Positions 16,287 through 29,700 of a stretch of 64,000 nucleotides of DNA are shown one piece after another (position 1 is the stretch's first letter; the number at the start of each line of letters is the position of its first letter). The notes below the pieces were generated by a model. It was not told the DNA's origin. It did not search any database and saw nothing but the letters and a program-made list of their open reading frames with translations. The stretch is from Yamagishiella unicocca (taxonomy: Eukaryota; Chlorophyta; Chlorophyceae; Chlamydomonadales; Volvocaceae), in NCBI GenBank assembly GCA_003116995.1, contig BDSL01000002.1, positions 2,998,001-3,062,000 on the forward strand. The letters are read 5' to 3'. Both the position numbers and the translations under genes were made by a program.

Positions 16287-19200
16287 ATGAGGACAGCTAG
16301 CCGATATGCATCCCGCAAGGTGTCGTCGGGCGTGCCGGTCCATACGCTGATCCTGCTGGTCGGCTTGGCTCTGGCAGTAGGCGTCATGATTTGGTCTCTA
16401 CACACAGGTAGTGGTTGCGATGACGTCTCTTGCCCTCCCACAAGCTCGATCAGCTGACGTTTGCTACTTGCGCCGCGAGCCAGTGCGGCACGGCGAGATA
16501 TACCTGCAGCCCAGGCACCTAGGGGAGGCTGGGAGCGCCATCGTTGGAGGGAGCGATGTGGGCATGGGCGTCACGCGCAGCACGAGCGACACCGGTGGCG
16601 CCGGCTCAGGTTCTAGCACCGGCAGTAGCAGCAGCAGCGGCGGAAATCAGTGCCACGTGGACGAGCACAACGAATACCACGGCGATGTTGTGGCTTGGGG
16701 TGACAAGAACATGAAGGTACGGTGCTGTTCGCAACTGGGTTGGATGTGTGTGTGTAGCACGACGTTCCAGTTCCTGGGGGTGCGATGCATGTTGGTGGGG
16801 GTGGCCGTGGTGGTGGTGGGGTTATGGAAAGCCCGTGGACTAGGAAGCCCGTGGCGGTGGTGGTGGGGTGGCATGAAGACAAGTGGTGGTGTGTGCGTGG
16901 GGGGGGGGTATGCGCCGTGTGGCGCACAGGGCCGGGCAGCTCAGTTGCCACATGAGCGCCGAGATGGGCACCCGCACCTCCGGACCGAGTCCTGAGGATT
17001 CTATAGGGTTTTAGGGCCCTGAGCCCCAGCTGGCACGTGACACGGTTCACGTGACAGGGTTCGTGTGACGCAATGGAGCAGTTGGGTTGCGGGTGGTGGT
17101 GGTTCTGGAATCGCACGTGAGCAACCATGATTGCAAGTACGACACCGTTGTATTCGTCGTTCCCCGACCGTCACAAGCCCACATAGCCATGCCCTGGGTT
17201 TGCACTTTCGCACCTAGGCCCTTCGAAGCGCAGCAAAGCGCAGCCCCACGGTTGCGGCTCGTGCCGTTCTCGTCGCGACCTCCCCGAATGTTGTCCCAAC
17301 AGCCGCACAACAGCGACACACTCAGCAAGGGTATGGACGTACTCGTACGTGTCCGCCCGCACTTCAAACCCCTCCCCCACTTCCCCCTGCAGGCCTCCGC
17401 CGCCGAGTGCTGCGACTCCTGCTCGTCCACCCCCGGATGCAACATCTGGGTGTATTGCGGGAACGAGGACGGCTGCGGATACACGCAGCCACCCCGCCCC
17501 AAGGTCCGGAGAGGGGCGGCGGGCCGTGTGTACGGCATGTGCTCGGACGCTTTTGCTTATATCGACTACATGGGTTAGTCTATATCGGCTTACTCGCTTC
17601 CTGACCCCACCTTGCTGCCCCCTCCCCTGCAGGGTGAGTGCTGGCTCAAGCGCAACACGATGTCGTACATCATTTCGAACTTTGGCCAGGGCCACTCGGC
17701 CATCACGTGGACGGCGGGCTCGTTGTACAGCGCCGCGGAGTACGACACGTACTTGAAAGAGCAGGAGATGGCGGTCAAGGTGCGCCGCCTGCGCGTGCCG
17801 AGCGCGTGTAGCCTGAACAGGATATTGCGCGCGTTCATGTAGCCCGAACGAACAGGACATGACACTGGAATGCCGCTGGTCCGTGCAGGCTGAGGCGGAT
17901 CGGCTGCTCAAGCTGCGAGACGACCCGGAGCTACCGCTGGTGGGTATGAGGGAGGGAGGGAGGGAGGGAGGGAGCATTAGGGCGTAGTGGCGGGTCCTGG
18001 TTGGATATTCCGCTGATCCGTGCTGCTTCGCCTCGCCTCTTTGACCCGGGGAGCAGGTGTGGCTCGAAGTGGCGCTCAACGGCACGGTACTTGGGCGCAT
18101 CGAGATGGTGCTGTTTGTGAAGGAGTCACCCCGGGCGGCGGAGAACATGCGGATGCTGTGCAGCGGTGGGTGATGGAGCGGGGCGGGGGCCCAGGGGGAT
18201 ATTCGGTATCCCGGGGAGATGCACCTCCAGGGAATGTGTTTCTGGTTTCGGAGGATGCGTTGGTCGGCCCTCAAGCGCACGTGTGAAGCTGCTGCTGTTC
18301 CCTGCTGTTGCTGGTGTGCAGGGGAGATGGGCTCCAGCCCGGAGGGGCCCCGCTACCACCTAAAGGTGCGCTGGATCGGTTCGCGGGTCGGTCGGTTGGT
18401 AGATCGGTCGGTCGGTTGGCAACAGCATTCTTTCCACCTTTCCAGGTTTTGAGCTCTGTATTGCCCCCGCCACCCACCACCCGCCTCCCTCCCTCCGCCT
18501 CCCTGCCTCCACCTATTTCACCGCTGCTCGCCACTCCGCTGCCCCCACTCAGGGAAGCTACTTTTACCGCATCATCGGTGCGTGTGTCCGGAGGGCAGGA
18601 GCGGGAATACCGGGCCGGGGACCGCCACCTCACCGTCGGTTGCTACGAAGCAGCAGCCCCCTGCCCTGCCCTTGAGACCCTGCCCTGCCCTTCCCTGCCC
18701 TGGCTTGAGACCCTGCCCTGTCCTGCCCTGCCCTGCCTTGAGACCCTGCCCTGCCCTTGAGGCCCTGCCCTGCCCTTGAGGCCCTGCCCTGCCCCCTCCT
18801 GCCCTGCCTTTAGAAACCCTGCCCTGCCCCCTCCTGCCCTGGAGACCAAGACGCACGTACCGTCGGCACCTTCCATAGCTCCCTGCTCGTCGCTGTCCGC
18901 CCTCCCGCCGCAGACCGGTTCATCGACCAGACGGGCGCGGACGCCGACGGCATCTTCGGCGGCGACTTCCACGACGACCCAGGCGGCCTCAAGCTCACGC
19001 ACACGCACAAGGTGCACCAGGGAGGGCCTGGCGGCCTCGCAGGGCCTACTAAACCGCGGCCCAGTTGTGGTTGTGTTTCCGTCACGGAACAAGACCACCG
19101 GCATGACTGACTGCCGCGTTCGTGCTACGTTCCGTCCCGTCCAGTGTTGCCGGTAATGCCTCTTTCGCGTATGTCGGCCCGAGTGGCTTTAACCTCCACC

Positions 19201-22121
19201 CAGCGCTTTGCCCCTTGGCTCCTTCTCCCTCTCTCGCCACGATGAACCTGCTCGCAGGGCCTGTTATCTATGGCCAACAGCGGGGCCAACACCAACGGCG
19301 GCCACTTCTCGTTGGTCATGGGTCCGGCTCACCACCTGGATGGCAGCTACACTATCTTCGGCGAGATCGTGTCCGGCCTCGAGGTGTGGACAACGTCAGG
19401 GTTGCTAGGGTTTCGCTGCTTTGCCCCTCATAACCTGAGCGCCCGTCACACCTCTCCCAACGCGACCCCCAACCCCTTTTTCTCTACCCAAGCGTTGTAC
19501 TGCCTCCCGGGCGTTGTACTGCCTCCCGGTTCCCGGTAACCTGAATGTCCACCCTCGCGGCTTACTGCCGTACTACCTGCACGTGCCGTACTTCAACACG
19601 TGGCACGTGCGCCGATCACCCGCAGCATGCGGAGAAGATTAACACCCTTGCCAAGGGGCAGCGCAACAACGAGCTGCTGCAGAGCAAGCTGGCGCAGATC
19701 GTGGACGCGGGCCAGACGCGGCCGGGCAGCATCGTGAGCTCGCCCGAGTACCGGGCCATCATCGAATCGGAGAAGCGACGAGTGGCGTGGAGGACGTACG
19801 TAGTGGGGTGCGGGGTACTAACCCAGGGCGATGGGGAGTGGAAAGGTGCAATGTTGGGCAGGGTCTGCCTTACGTACGGCATGTGCTCGCCGGGCAGGCG
19901 CCTGTGTGTCCCCACTGCATATTTCGTGATAGTGTACGATGTACGACAGTGCCGTACGGTCTCGCCCTGCAGGGCGCACCCGCGGAAGGAGCTGCTGCGG
20001 CTTCGGACTCTGTTTGAGGACAAGTCGCTGCCGCTGGTGTTCATGGATGTGAGTCGGGTCGCCGGCTGGCGGCGATTTGGGTTTTAGGGTCTGAGGATAT
20101 AGCGCAACCACTCGGCTCGCGACTTCGCTCCCAGGAGCGCTGAAGCTGGCTACGAAGTGGCAACGCCCCGCCGTCCCCTCTTCGTATGGGGGCCGGCCGG
20201 GCCCAGCACGAGGGGACTGCCGTACCATTGCCGTACGGCGCCTCCTGGCGCTGCGAAAAGCGCTGCCTGCTGCCTGCTCCCACCTCCCTCCCCGCCGCCA
20301 CCACCGCTACTGCGCGAATACACACACTCACCCCATGGCGTGGCTCCACGTGGCGTCGTCCGGTCGGTGGCGTCCGGTGGCGCAGGTGGCGATTAAGGGC
20401 GTGTACGCGGGGCGCATCGAGATGGTGCTGTTCGTGAAGGAGTCGCCGCTGGCTGCGGAGAACTTCCGGCTGCTATGCACAGGTACGCATCGAGAAGGGC
20501 CTTATATGGGCCTTCAGCGGCAAGGGAGGGGCAGGCAGGCCGCCCACGGCGAGGGGTGCGGCTGCTTGGGCAGGGCTGGCTTCGGGAGCTGTAGGCTGCT
20601 TGGAATGGGCTTTGGCTGGCAGTGAAGGGGAGGCATTGACGCCACATCACGGCCCCTGCTGCCCTGTACGACGCAGGCGAGGCTGGCGTGGCGCCGACCG
20701 GTCACGAGGGCGCCGGCAAGCCGTACCATTTCAAGGTGGGTGAGCTGCACAGCGTCTGTGTAATTGGTACCTCACCTGCTGGGATCTTACTAAAGAATAA
20801 CGTCCTAGTCCGAATTACGTCCTAGTCCGATTGTCCGCTTTACTTTGTGTCCCGCTTTGGCGGTTTCTGCTTTGTTCACCCCGGTCTCGTAGCAGCTTGG
20901 TCGAACAAAGTAAGCGCCGAAGCTCCGCCGGCCGCACCGCTCCCCATCATCTACCCCACCGCTCCGCCCAGGGTATTTACTTTTACCGCATCATTGAGAA
21001 CTTCATCGACCAGACCGGCCAGGTGACGGACTCGCCGCTGGGCGGGCTGTTTCTGGACGACGCCGGCGGCCTCAAGATCAACCACACACACATGGTGCGC
21101 TGAGAGCCGTGTCAAAGAAAGATATCGCTCTGTCTCATCTTTGGGGATGCGCGAGGCAGGGCCTCGACTGAAAACAGTAAACAAGATGAGCCGTGCGTGG
21201 ATGGGTAGTGGTTGCAAGTGCGCATCGTGAAACCACACCGCTAACGATTCTTGGGTTTATCCTTGACAACGTCGCCGCCGACATCCACGCTTCATGTTGT
21301 CCAACCCGGGCCCCGCGTGTACGGATCCTCTCGCACCTGCGGCGACCTCCCTCAGGGCCTACTCTCCATGGCCAACATAGGGCCCAACACCAACGGCGCC
21401 CACTTCTCAATGATCATGGGGCCAGCGCACCACCTGGACGGCCACTACACCATCTTTGGCGAGATTGTGGACGGGTGGGTGGGTTTCGGAGCGGCGCTGA
21501 GCTGCGCGAGCTGCTCCTCCGTACCCACCCCTCATCCTCACGGTGCCCTCCCTGTACTCCCGCGCAGCCACCACGTGGCCCTCGAGATCAACGCCCTGGC
21601 GCATGGGGAGCCCGGCAATGAACACTCGGGTAGCAAGGACGCGCAGGTGGGTGAGAAGGGGCAGGGGCCGGCCGGCGGTCGCGGAGGCGGGATGCTGCGG
21701 TGGGGCCGTAAGCGCATGTCACGAACGGACAGCTAGGCTGAGTGTAGAGGTGCCCACCAGTGGGGACACGTCGCCACGGAATCTGGGTTATAGGGTTGAG
21801 GAGGAGGGGATTCGAGGGAAACCCGTGGATGTCCGAAAAAAATCGTTTAAAGCAGAAGTTTAAGGGGAGGGGAGGAGGACGTGTTGGTGTCGCCTGCGTC
21901 GATGAGTTGCCTTGTGTCTTGGTGCAACGAGGGAAATGAGTTATGTCGCCGTGTTCCTGTTTGTGATTGCCGTTCTCTGTCCACACTGCTGCTGCTGCTG
22001 GTCGCAGATCATCGACAGTGGGGAGCTGAGGCGGGGAAGCTACTGGGAGACGGCAGCATTCCAGACCGCCATTGATGCGGAGCGCAAGCGGATACAGGAG
22101 GCCAAGCCCCTGCCCAAGTAG
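16287..22121 (+). CDS. Membrane-anchored PAN/apple-like protein with two cyclophilin domains, copy B
   Basis: Exons: 16287-16407, 16454-16716, 17393-17503, 17633-17779, 17889-17939, 18057-18165, 18322-18365, 18553-18577, 18914-19011, 19258-19383, 19626-19795, 19973-20048, 20386-20482, 20677-20735, 20972-21094, 21356-21474, 21568-21646, 22008-22121; 643 aa. Order: basic N-terminus and one membrane helix (about 20-36, LILLVGLALAVGVMIW); Gly/Ser-rich linker; Cys-rich PAN/apple-like domain (about 105-215, with ECCDSCSSTPGCNIWVYC and GECWLKR); cyclophilin 1 (about 231-370); charged linker; cyclophilin 2 (about 448-606). FYRII and FIDQ are retained. The catalytic His of LDGxHxxFG is Tyr in both halves (GSYTIFG, GHYTIFG) and the cyclosporin Trp is His, so isomerase activity may be weak. 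The first intron as drawn is only 46 bp, so the 5' end is the least sure part. Confidence 0.85.
17948..17974. repeat. GGGA microsatellite
   Basis: A GGGA run of about 27 bp in an intron of the plus-strand cyclophilin gene. Confidence 0.85.
18656..18846. repeat. CCCTG-rich minisatellite
   Basis: Irregular CCCTGCCCTGCCCTTGAGG-type repeats fill most of the intron between the 25-nt microexon and exon 18914-19011. Confidence 0.85.
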
Positions 22122-23715
22122 TGAGCCGCGGGCTGTCTCCTTTGCTTGTACTTGGCGGCACAGCGCTGGTGTTGCTGGCGGCAGGGTGCCGGTAGCGTTC
22201 GACACCGGCACCGGGCACTGGACAGGACTGAAATGCGGAGTCCGGTAAACATCGTATGCTTGCACTGAAGACGGGGACGGATAGCACTCGGCGATGCGCA
22301 CAGGGAGCGTTCGTATACCTTGTAGGTGGATGGATAGATACTGGACACTGGTAGATAGGTGGGGAAGGGTCGAACGGACAGGAAGCACACCTATGTGTGC
22401 GCGGAGCAGGACTGGTGGTTGAGGTCGTTAGGGGGTTCGTCATGCAGAGGGCGGCGGTGCCGGCAAGAATGCCGGCGGGCGCCCTTTTGGCGAGGGGGCC
22501 ATGAGCGTGTCGGGTGATCTGTGTGGCAACAACTTCCGCGCTGTGATCCGTGGGCGCGGTCCGGCTTTGCGCCTCTTTCGTGGCGCAGATGGGCACAGCG
22601 CGCGTCGAACGCTTCCGCGCCGCAACGACGTAGTGGCACTCGAGGGGCTGATGGCTCCAGGGAGCACGCTGTGCTGCGTGTGCTGAGCTCAGTTGAGCGG
22701 GGCCGTCAAGGTGCAAGGAGAGGGCCTTGTGCTTGGTCGAGGGCGCGCGATGCGCGGAGGAGTGGAGGATTGGGCTGACGGGCAGTAGCGAGCCTGGGCC
22801 CTCAGGGGAGAGGGCCCTCTCCCCAGGATTGGTGCCCTGCCTGGAGCGGACCTACATCGATCATTTTTTGTAAGACCTGCATCTTTCATCATCAAGAACG
22901 GTACATCGCACATGTGTTGGGGTTCACTCCAGATGAAAGCAAAATGATGGGAACCATGCTCAGCACAGCAGCTTGGAGCCCCTGAATCACCGGGCCGTGC
23001 CCCCCGGGAAGCAGGGGTGCGATGGAGTTCTGTCGCGAGGACCTGGGCTGTGATGGGCAGGGTGGGCTCTGGTGGGCTTGAGGGAATGGCTCCGGAGGAC
23101 AATGTAACCTGCCCTGGCGACTAAGCTTCGCAGCGACACGCAGGCAACATAAAAAACGCCTATTTTGACGAGGTGTCTTCCCACCCCGTTACACTGCGCG
23201 GAATGCAGTACACGTGGGGCATCCCGCCGCTCCTCGAGCCGCTTGAAGCCGCCGACACATATAAGTTGTACTTCAGGGTAGACATGACTCGTGGTATGCG
23301 GTAGCCAACGACCTGACCGGAATGGAAGGCACCCCAGCGACCTGCTGAAAAGGGCGCCAAAGTAAACAAGCAAGGTACGAGGTAGTCCGATCAGCAGAAC
23401 AACCAAACAGTCTATGATATGGTCAGTTCCGCTGCTTTACCTACACCAAAATGAGATGGATCATTGTCTGATTCGTCTACGCTGCGGGGACCGCAGAGTT
23501 TCCGGAGCTGGTTGGTCGGATTTTGATAGCCGGTGATCGTGGATTTCAACCCTATTTTCATAAGAGGGCGTTTACGATGGAGACGCTTTCGCCAGCCCTC
23601 ATGGCTTCCACCAGGTACGTTCTGCGGTCGTCTGCTTTGCGAGCCGTATCGCCAAACAACGAATCCTCGCAACGTTGCTCGTAGCGAGGTGCTGGTTGCA
23701 GCTGCATCAACATGG
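22122..23715. other. Intergenic region between copy B and APC2
   Basis: It includes the 3' UTR of the cyclophilin gene, probably up to the TGTAA at 22869, and the APC2 promoter and leader. No conserved gene is seen. APC2 may have an additional 5' exon between about 23400 and 23715. Confidence 0.4.
22869..22873 (+). terminator. Candidate poly(A) signal TGTAA for cyclophilin copy B
   Basis: The first TGTAA found after the stop codon at 22121, about 750 nt downstream. Confidence 0.3.
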
Positions 23716-26700
23716 ATGGGATACCTCACACGCTTGGCGACAGCGGCTCAGCAGGTGCGGCCATGTCCAGTGACCCTCGGGCGACTTCTTCCCCCGCTGT
23801 GGCTCTTCGCCCCTCAATCCCTATCAAACCTCCGCCCTGCGACCCGTCCTCAACGCCGATATCCGCAGGCGTCCGGCGCTTCTCTCGCGATCGCTGGTGC
23901 AAGCGCGGACGGATCGGCTGGCCAGGGCCTGCGGCCTGCCGGCTCCTCCGTGCCGCTCCCGACGCAGGCCGAGGTCGCTTCCCTGGTGTCGTGCAGCCTA
24001 GGCCCCGCCCTGGTCTCCACCGTACGGCTGCAGCTGCAGGTAGCGATGTGCTGCGCCTTTTCGGGGTGCAGCGCAATGGGTCACACCTACGCTATCGTGG
24101 GCTGATGGACAAAGGGTGGCTGTGACGGCCACGTCAGCCTGTCAGCAACGACACCCCGCAAGCAATACGTGTAGCCTCAAACCGAAACCAAGATGCCGGC
24201 GTCGCCACTTTGTTGCCATGTTGGCGTGACGAGACGCCGTCGCCACTTTGTTGCCATGTTGGCGTGACGAGACGCCGTCGCCACTTAGTTGCCATGTTGG
24301 CGTGACGAGGCGCGCTGCAGCGGCTCCGCTTCATCGCCACGCTGTCTGCTGCCTCATGCCTCACCGCACGGCGTGCCTCTCCCGCTCCTTGCAGGCGACG
24401 CTCGAGGCGCACGCGGTGCCGGCCTTCTGGGCTGCGATGGGGCGGTGCCGCGCTGCTGCCGCTGCGGGGGACGACGAGGCGCTGGAGCAGCACCTGCTGT
24501 CGGGGCTGCAGGTGAGCGGAGGACGACAGGAAGGGAGGAGTGGCGTCGTTGGGTGTTGGCGCGCTGGGCGTTAGTTGGGCTTTGCTGCGGCACGGGCAAT
24601 TGCTTGGCTCTCCCGCTCCCGCTCGCTGCCTCGCTGCCTCGCAGGGCCTGTGCGCTGTGGTGGACGAGCACTGCTCCAGCCTGCAGCAGCTGGCGGCCAT
24701 GGTGACGGCGGCGCTGCTGCGGGTGGGTGGCTGACTGGGTGGGTCGGTTGACATCTCTGGTGGGGTGGCGCTGAGCACTGGGGTGAAAGCAGCGGCTCGG
24801 CTGGCGACCGGGTCAGCGCACCCCACCAACCACCCCATGGCGACCGGGTTAGCGCTCCGCACCCCACCACCCCGACCTGGTTGTGACGTCAGCGGCATCC
24901 TCAAAGCCATTGGAGGGGCCAAGGAGGGGCAGGTGGCGCACCAGCAAGGGCAAGCCGACAAAGCTCCTCCGAGCCCAGTTGTGGTTGCAGGGTCTCAGTG
25001 ATTACGAGAAGCACAGAACGCGGGCGTGCGGCGACGGCGCGGCCGCGAGAAAGAGGCGGGCGCGCAGAGGGGAAGTGGAACTGAAGTCCCGCGCCATAAG
25101 GCTCCGCTGACGCTGCTCCGCTGACGCTGCTCCGCGACGCGATTTCCAAAATGCTGGGCGCAGGGCTGCATGGCGACGGCGCCCCAGCCGCCGCTGACGC
25201 AGGTCGGCGGCGTCACTGCGACGGCGGCGGTGTCGGCGTCAGCGCTGTACGGCGAGCAGGCGCTGTCGCTGGTCCCCGTAGTTGCCCGGCTGACGGAGCA
25301 GTACCGCACTGCGGTCAGCGCGCTGCTCATGGCCACTGCAGACATCAGCGTGTCGGGTGAGGGGGCGTGAGAGGAGACCCGTGGGTCGGCGTTGGAAAAA
25401 TGTAAAACCGGTTAGGAATTAGGAATTGTTTGGCACACACGTTTGGAGGGCGGGCGGGCGAGGGCGGGGTCGCTGGTAGGGGACAGAGGACAATACGGGG
25501 GAGCGGGACAGTGGCAGGTTGGGACAGGCTAGGCTCCAATGACAGAGGATTCGTCCATGGAAGCGTCAAACGAGAGCGCAGTTACGTACATTGTAATATT
25601 GTTTGCCATCGCAAAAAGTGATTATTTGCCGAAAATCGCGCCCTTCGTTGTTGGCTATGCGCTGCGGCTGTGCAGAGCTGCTACTGCTGTACTACAGCTC
25701 CAAGCTGACGCAGCTCGCGCAGACACTCGCCCCGCTGGAGCAACTACTGGAGGCGCAGGAGGATGGCGCTACTGCCGCTGCTACCCCTGCTACTGCCGGC
25801 GCCGTGGGTGCTACCGCTGCGGTCGCGGTCGACGGCGGCAGCGGCATGTTGGCCGCCGTTATGGTGACCCCCGGCTTCGGAGCACTGGGGCTGGGTGGCG
25901 GGGGAAGCGGCGGCGGCGGCGGCCCAGGGGTCAGCGATGGCGGCGTGGGGTCGGCCGCCGTGGAGGGAGTGGCGATGCTGATGAGCTCCGCTACCGGCGA
26001 CCTGGCAGGTGGGTGCCAGCGGAGCCGGGGGAAACCCTTACACAGCAACTATGTAAGGATCACTCGCGCGAACTTAACACGGGTATGGGTCCGTTAACTC
26101 GACACGGATAAGGGATTCCTGGAGGCTACAGATGCGTGCGTTGTGGAGGAGTGGTGCGGTATGCGCCGCCCGGTGGCAAGGCGACAGACCCCGTCAGTGC
26201 CTCGGGCCGGCGCGTGTTGTCTGACACGGACAAGGGGGTTTGATAAGAGAATCCGCGAAAATCCACGGCCGACAAACCTAAGGCGGTGAAGGTGACGGTC
26301 GAGCGGAACGGCGCGGCAAAGAGAACAAAAGGGGGGTGCATCGCGTTGGTCCTCCGGCCACACCACCTGCCGCCCGCTGCCATCCCCACCAGGTGATGGC
26401 GACGAGAACACGCCGCCGCCGTCTCTGCGCCGCCAGGCGCTGCAGCCGTCGGCCGTGGCGGCGGCCATGGGGTCGTCCTGGGTGCGGCGGCTGGTGGGCG
26501 TGTGCGGCTGTCTGTCACGACTGTCGCTGGGGCCGGCGGGAGAGGAGGCGGTGGTGGCGGCGGTGTCCCACCACGTGGAGCGGCTGCTGCGGAGGCTGGC
26601 GCTTGGGGTGTTCGACAGGGAGGCGAGTATGTGCTGGGCGTTTGGGAAGCGAGGTAGAGGTAGTGTGGTGGTGATGATGGTAGTGTGGTGGTGGTGGTGA

Positions 26701-29700
26701 TGGTGGTAGCGGTAGCGATGCGTGATACACAGGTTTGCCTGTGTAGGGGAGACGGGACGGGCGGGCGGGGCCTAATGCTGTCCACCAGCGCTTTGCAGCG
26801 CTTGCAGCAAGCGGGGCTGGGCTCAAGCGAGGGGAGGAACCGGTGCCGGGACCGGGACCGGTGCCGAAGGGGTTGGCAACCCATCTTAACCCATAGGTAG
26901 GTACCTCGGTACAGTTTTGTCGACGCCCCGCACGCAGCGTCTCGGCGGCGGCCGCCAGAAACCCTAAACCCAAAACCCTAAACACCACTCTGCCCCTGCC
27001 TCGCTGGCCGCCTACCCCGGGGCCCCACAACCCCACAGGTCCTTCCCGCCGCCAGCCGCGCCGCCGGCCGCATCCCGCTGGAGTTCCTGCGCCTGGTCAT
27101 CGCCGGCGACGGCGCCGCCTCCGCAACCGCCACACCCGCCTCCGCCTCCACCTCCGCCGCCGCCGTAGCCTCGACACGCACCACCGCACCCCCCGCCGCC
27201 ACCGCGGCCGCCCGCAGCGCCGCCGGCGGCGGCTGCGGCGGCCTGGCGGAGCCGGGCACCGAGGCGCGCACGCTGTCCGAGTGGCGGCTGCGGCTGTCTT
27301 ACCTTGTGTTTGAGACTCTGGGGCGACTGCGCATCAGCCAGATGTTCGGTATCGTGGTGGACTATCCGGACTCGCTGCCCGCGATCAGGGACCTGGCCGC
27401 CTGCCTGCGACACACCAACCTGCAGGTGCGTCAGGAGGGCCTCGAACCCCTTGCGCCAACCGTCTCAGCCTTCGCCTCCCGCCCCCTGCCTCGGCCCCCT
27501 CACCTCTTGCATACCGCCCCGCACACTCACGCCTGCCTTCCCCCAGCTCCGAGATGGTCCTCCTCGTCCCGCTCATCCCGGTTACTATCGCTCCTGCTGC
27601 TCTCTCCCGCCCACGGCTTCCCTCTCGTACCTCGCCCCCACGGCTTCCCTCTCATACCTCGCCCCCACGGCTTCCCTCTCATACCGCCTACCTGGCCGCT
27701 CCCCCCGCAGGCGCTCTTCGTGTCTTCCTTCAAGCGGGCGCTGCAGCAACGGCTGCTGCACGCGGGCGCCTCCGCCACCGGCATCATCCACCAGTACGTG
27801 GCCACCATCCGCACCATGAGGGAGATTGATCCGTCGGGTGGGTGCGGGCCGATGCTTGCCAACTGCCTGCTGGGTGCGGGCCAGGTGCGGGCCGGGTGCG
27901 GGCCAGGTGCCTGCTGGGTGCGGGCTGGGTGCCTGGGGCCGGGTGCGGGCCAGGTGCAGGGTGGTTGTCGCAGTGCGCGGCGGGATGCCGGGTGCCCCTT
28001 GGGTGCTGGGGCCCCCCTGCGACTCGTTGGACCCCCCCGCACGGCCTGCAGCCCCTCCGTCCCGCACGTCCCCACCCACAACCCGCCCTCCCGCCCTTCG
28101 CTCCCTTGCCCTCAACTCCACCAGGCTCCCTGCTCCACGCCGTAGCCCAGCCCATCCGCGACTACCTTCGCGGCCGCTCCGACACCATCAAGTGCCTCGT
28201 CAGCATGGTGACGCAGGTCAGGGGGGAGGGGACAGGTCGGAAACATGACACCGTACAAACAACTCCGTGTTGGTTTCCTTCCCTACCCTGCTCTGCACCG
28301 TTCGGTCGCTTCACCCCATGGTGGCTTGTCCCCATGCGATACCGCAGGACGGCGGCGGCCCCACCGGCGAGTCGCTGCTTGAGGAGCTGCAGGCGGCCGC
28401 GGCGGCGACGGGGACGGCGGCGGCGGCGCCAATGGAGGTCGATGCTGCGACAGAGGGTGAGGCGGCGCCCGGGATGAGCGGGGGAGGGGGGCGCTTCGTT
28501 TTCAGCAGTGCAGTGCAGGAGCCTGAGGAGGGGCCCGCTTCGTTTGCAGCACTGCAGTGCAGGGGCATGGAGAGGGGTTGAGCCGCGCGGGTGCTGCTTG
28601 GCGAGTTTGGGCGGGCCACCGGTATGAGGCGCAGTCCATGCGTAGCAGACGCCATTTCCGGCCACCCACTATACCCACCCACGCACCCATCCAACACACC
28701 CACTACACCATCCGGACCTTCGCAGACGCCGACGAACGAGTCCTCCGGGTCGCCACCGCCACCGCCACGGCTGGATTCCCGGGAGTGGCACCGCAGCCGG
28801 CGGCGGCAGTGGCCGGTGGCGGCGCCGCCGGGGCGGGCGGCAGCGGCAGCTCCGCTCCCGCTGCTGCCGGCAGCTCCGCCGCCGACGTCGTGAGTATGCT
28901 GACCGGCGTGTTCGGGAGCCCCGAGGTGTTCATCAACGAGTACCGCAACCTGCTGTGCGGACAGCTGCTGTATCGGAGTGACTTTGACACGGTGGGTGGG
29001 TGGGTGGGTTCGAGGGAAACCCGTGGGTGGGTGGGTGGGTGGGTGGCGGCACTTCTGGCCCGGGAGTGAGGAAAACCAGCTGATCGACGTAGGCAGTGAG
29101 GGCGGTGCTGTAACGGAGCAATGGCTTCTGGTATCGTGTATCGTGGGTGCGGCGGCACGCACAGCCTGGGTTGGCTCATCAGGATCCATCTGTTAATTGG
29201 CTTTTTGCGCCATGCCGTGCTGTGGTTGCGGTGTCGTGCTGTCTCGTGCGGTCTCGTGCAGGTGCGGGAGGTGCGGACTCTGGAGCTGCTCAAGATGCGG
29301 TTCGGCGAGAACGCAATGCACGCGTGCGAGGTGCGGAAGGGCTTTGGACGCCTGGGTGACCGAGGATGGATGGGTGGGTGGGTGACGGTGGATGAGTGTT
29401 TGGCGGGTGACGGTGGATGAGTGGGTGGGCGTAGGCTGAGGGTTAGGCTCCTAGTTAGGCTCCTAGTTAGGCTCCTAGTTAGGCTCCTAGTTAGGCTCCT
29501 AGCTATTCCTTACCCTCCTGGAGTACGGCCTCCGTGCCGCTCCCTTCCTGAGGAAAGCCACCTTGGCCCTCCGGCCTCGAGCCTCTTTCCTTTCTCTGTA
29601 CGCGGACCTGACCAGGCTGCCGGCGTTGCCCGGCCCCGCCTGCTCAGGTGATGCTGAAGGACGTGGCAGACAGCAAGCGAATCAACCACCGAGTGCATGC

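Noticed and set aside
17171..18280. 369-codon minus-strand frame
   Set aside because: Antisense to confirmed exons and introns of the plus-strand PAN-cyclophilin gene.
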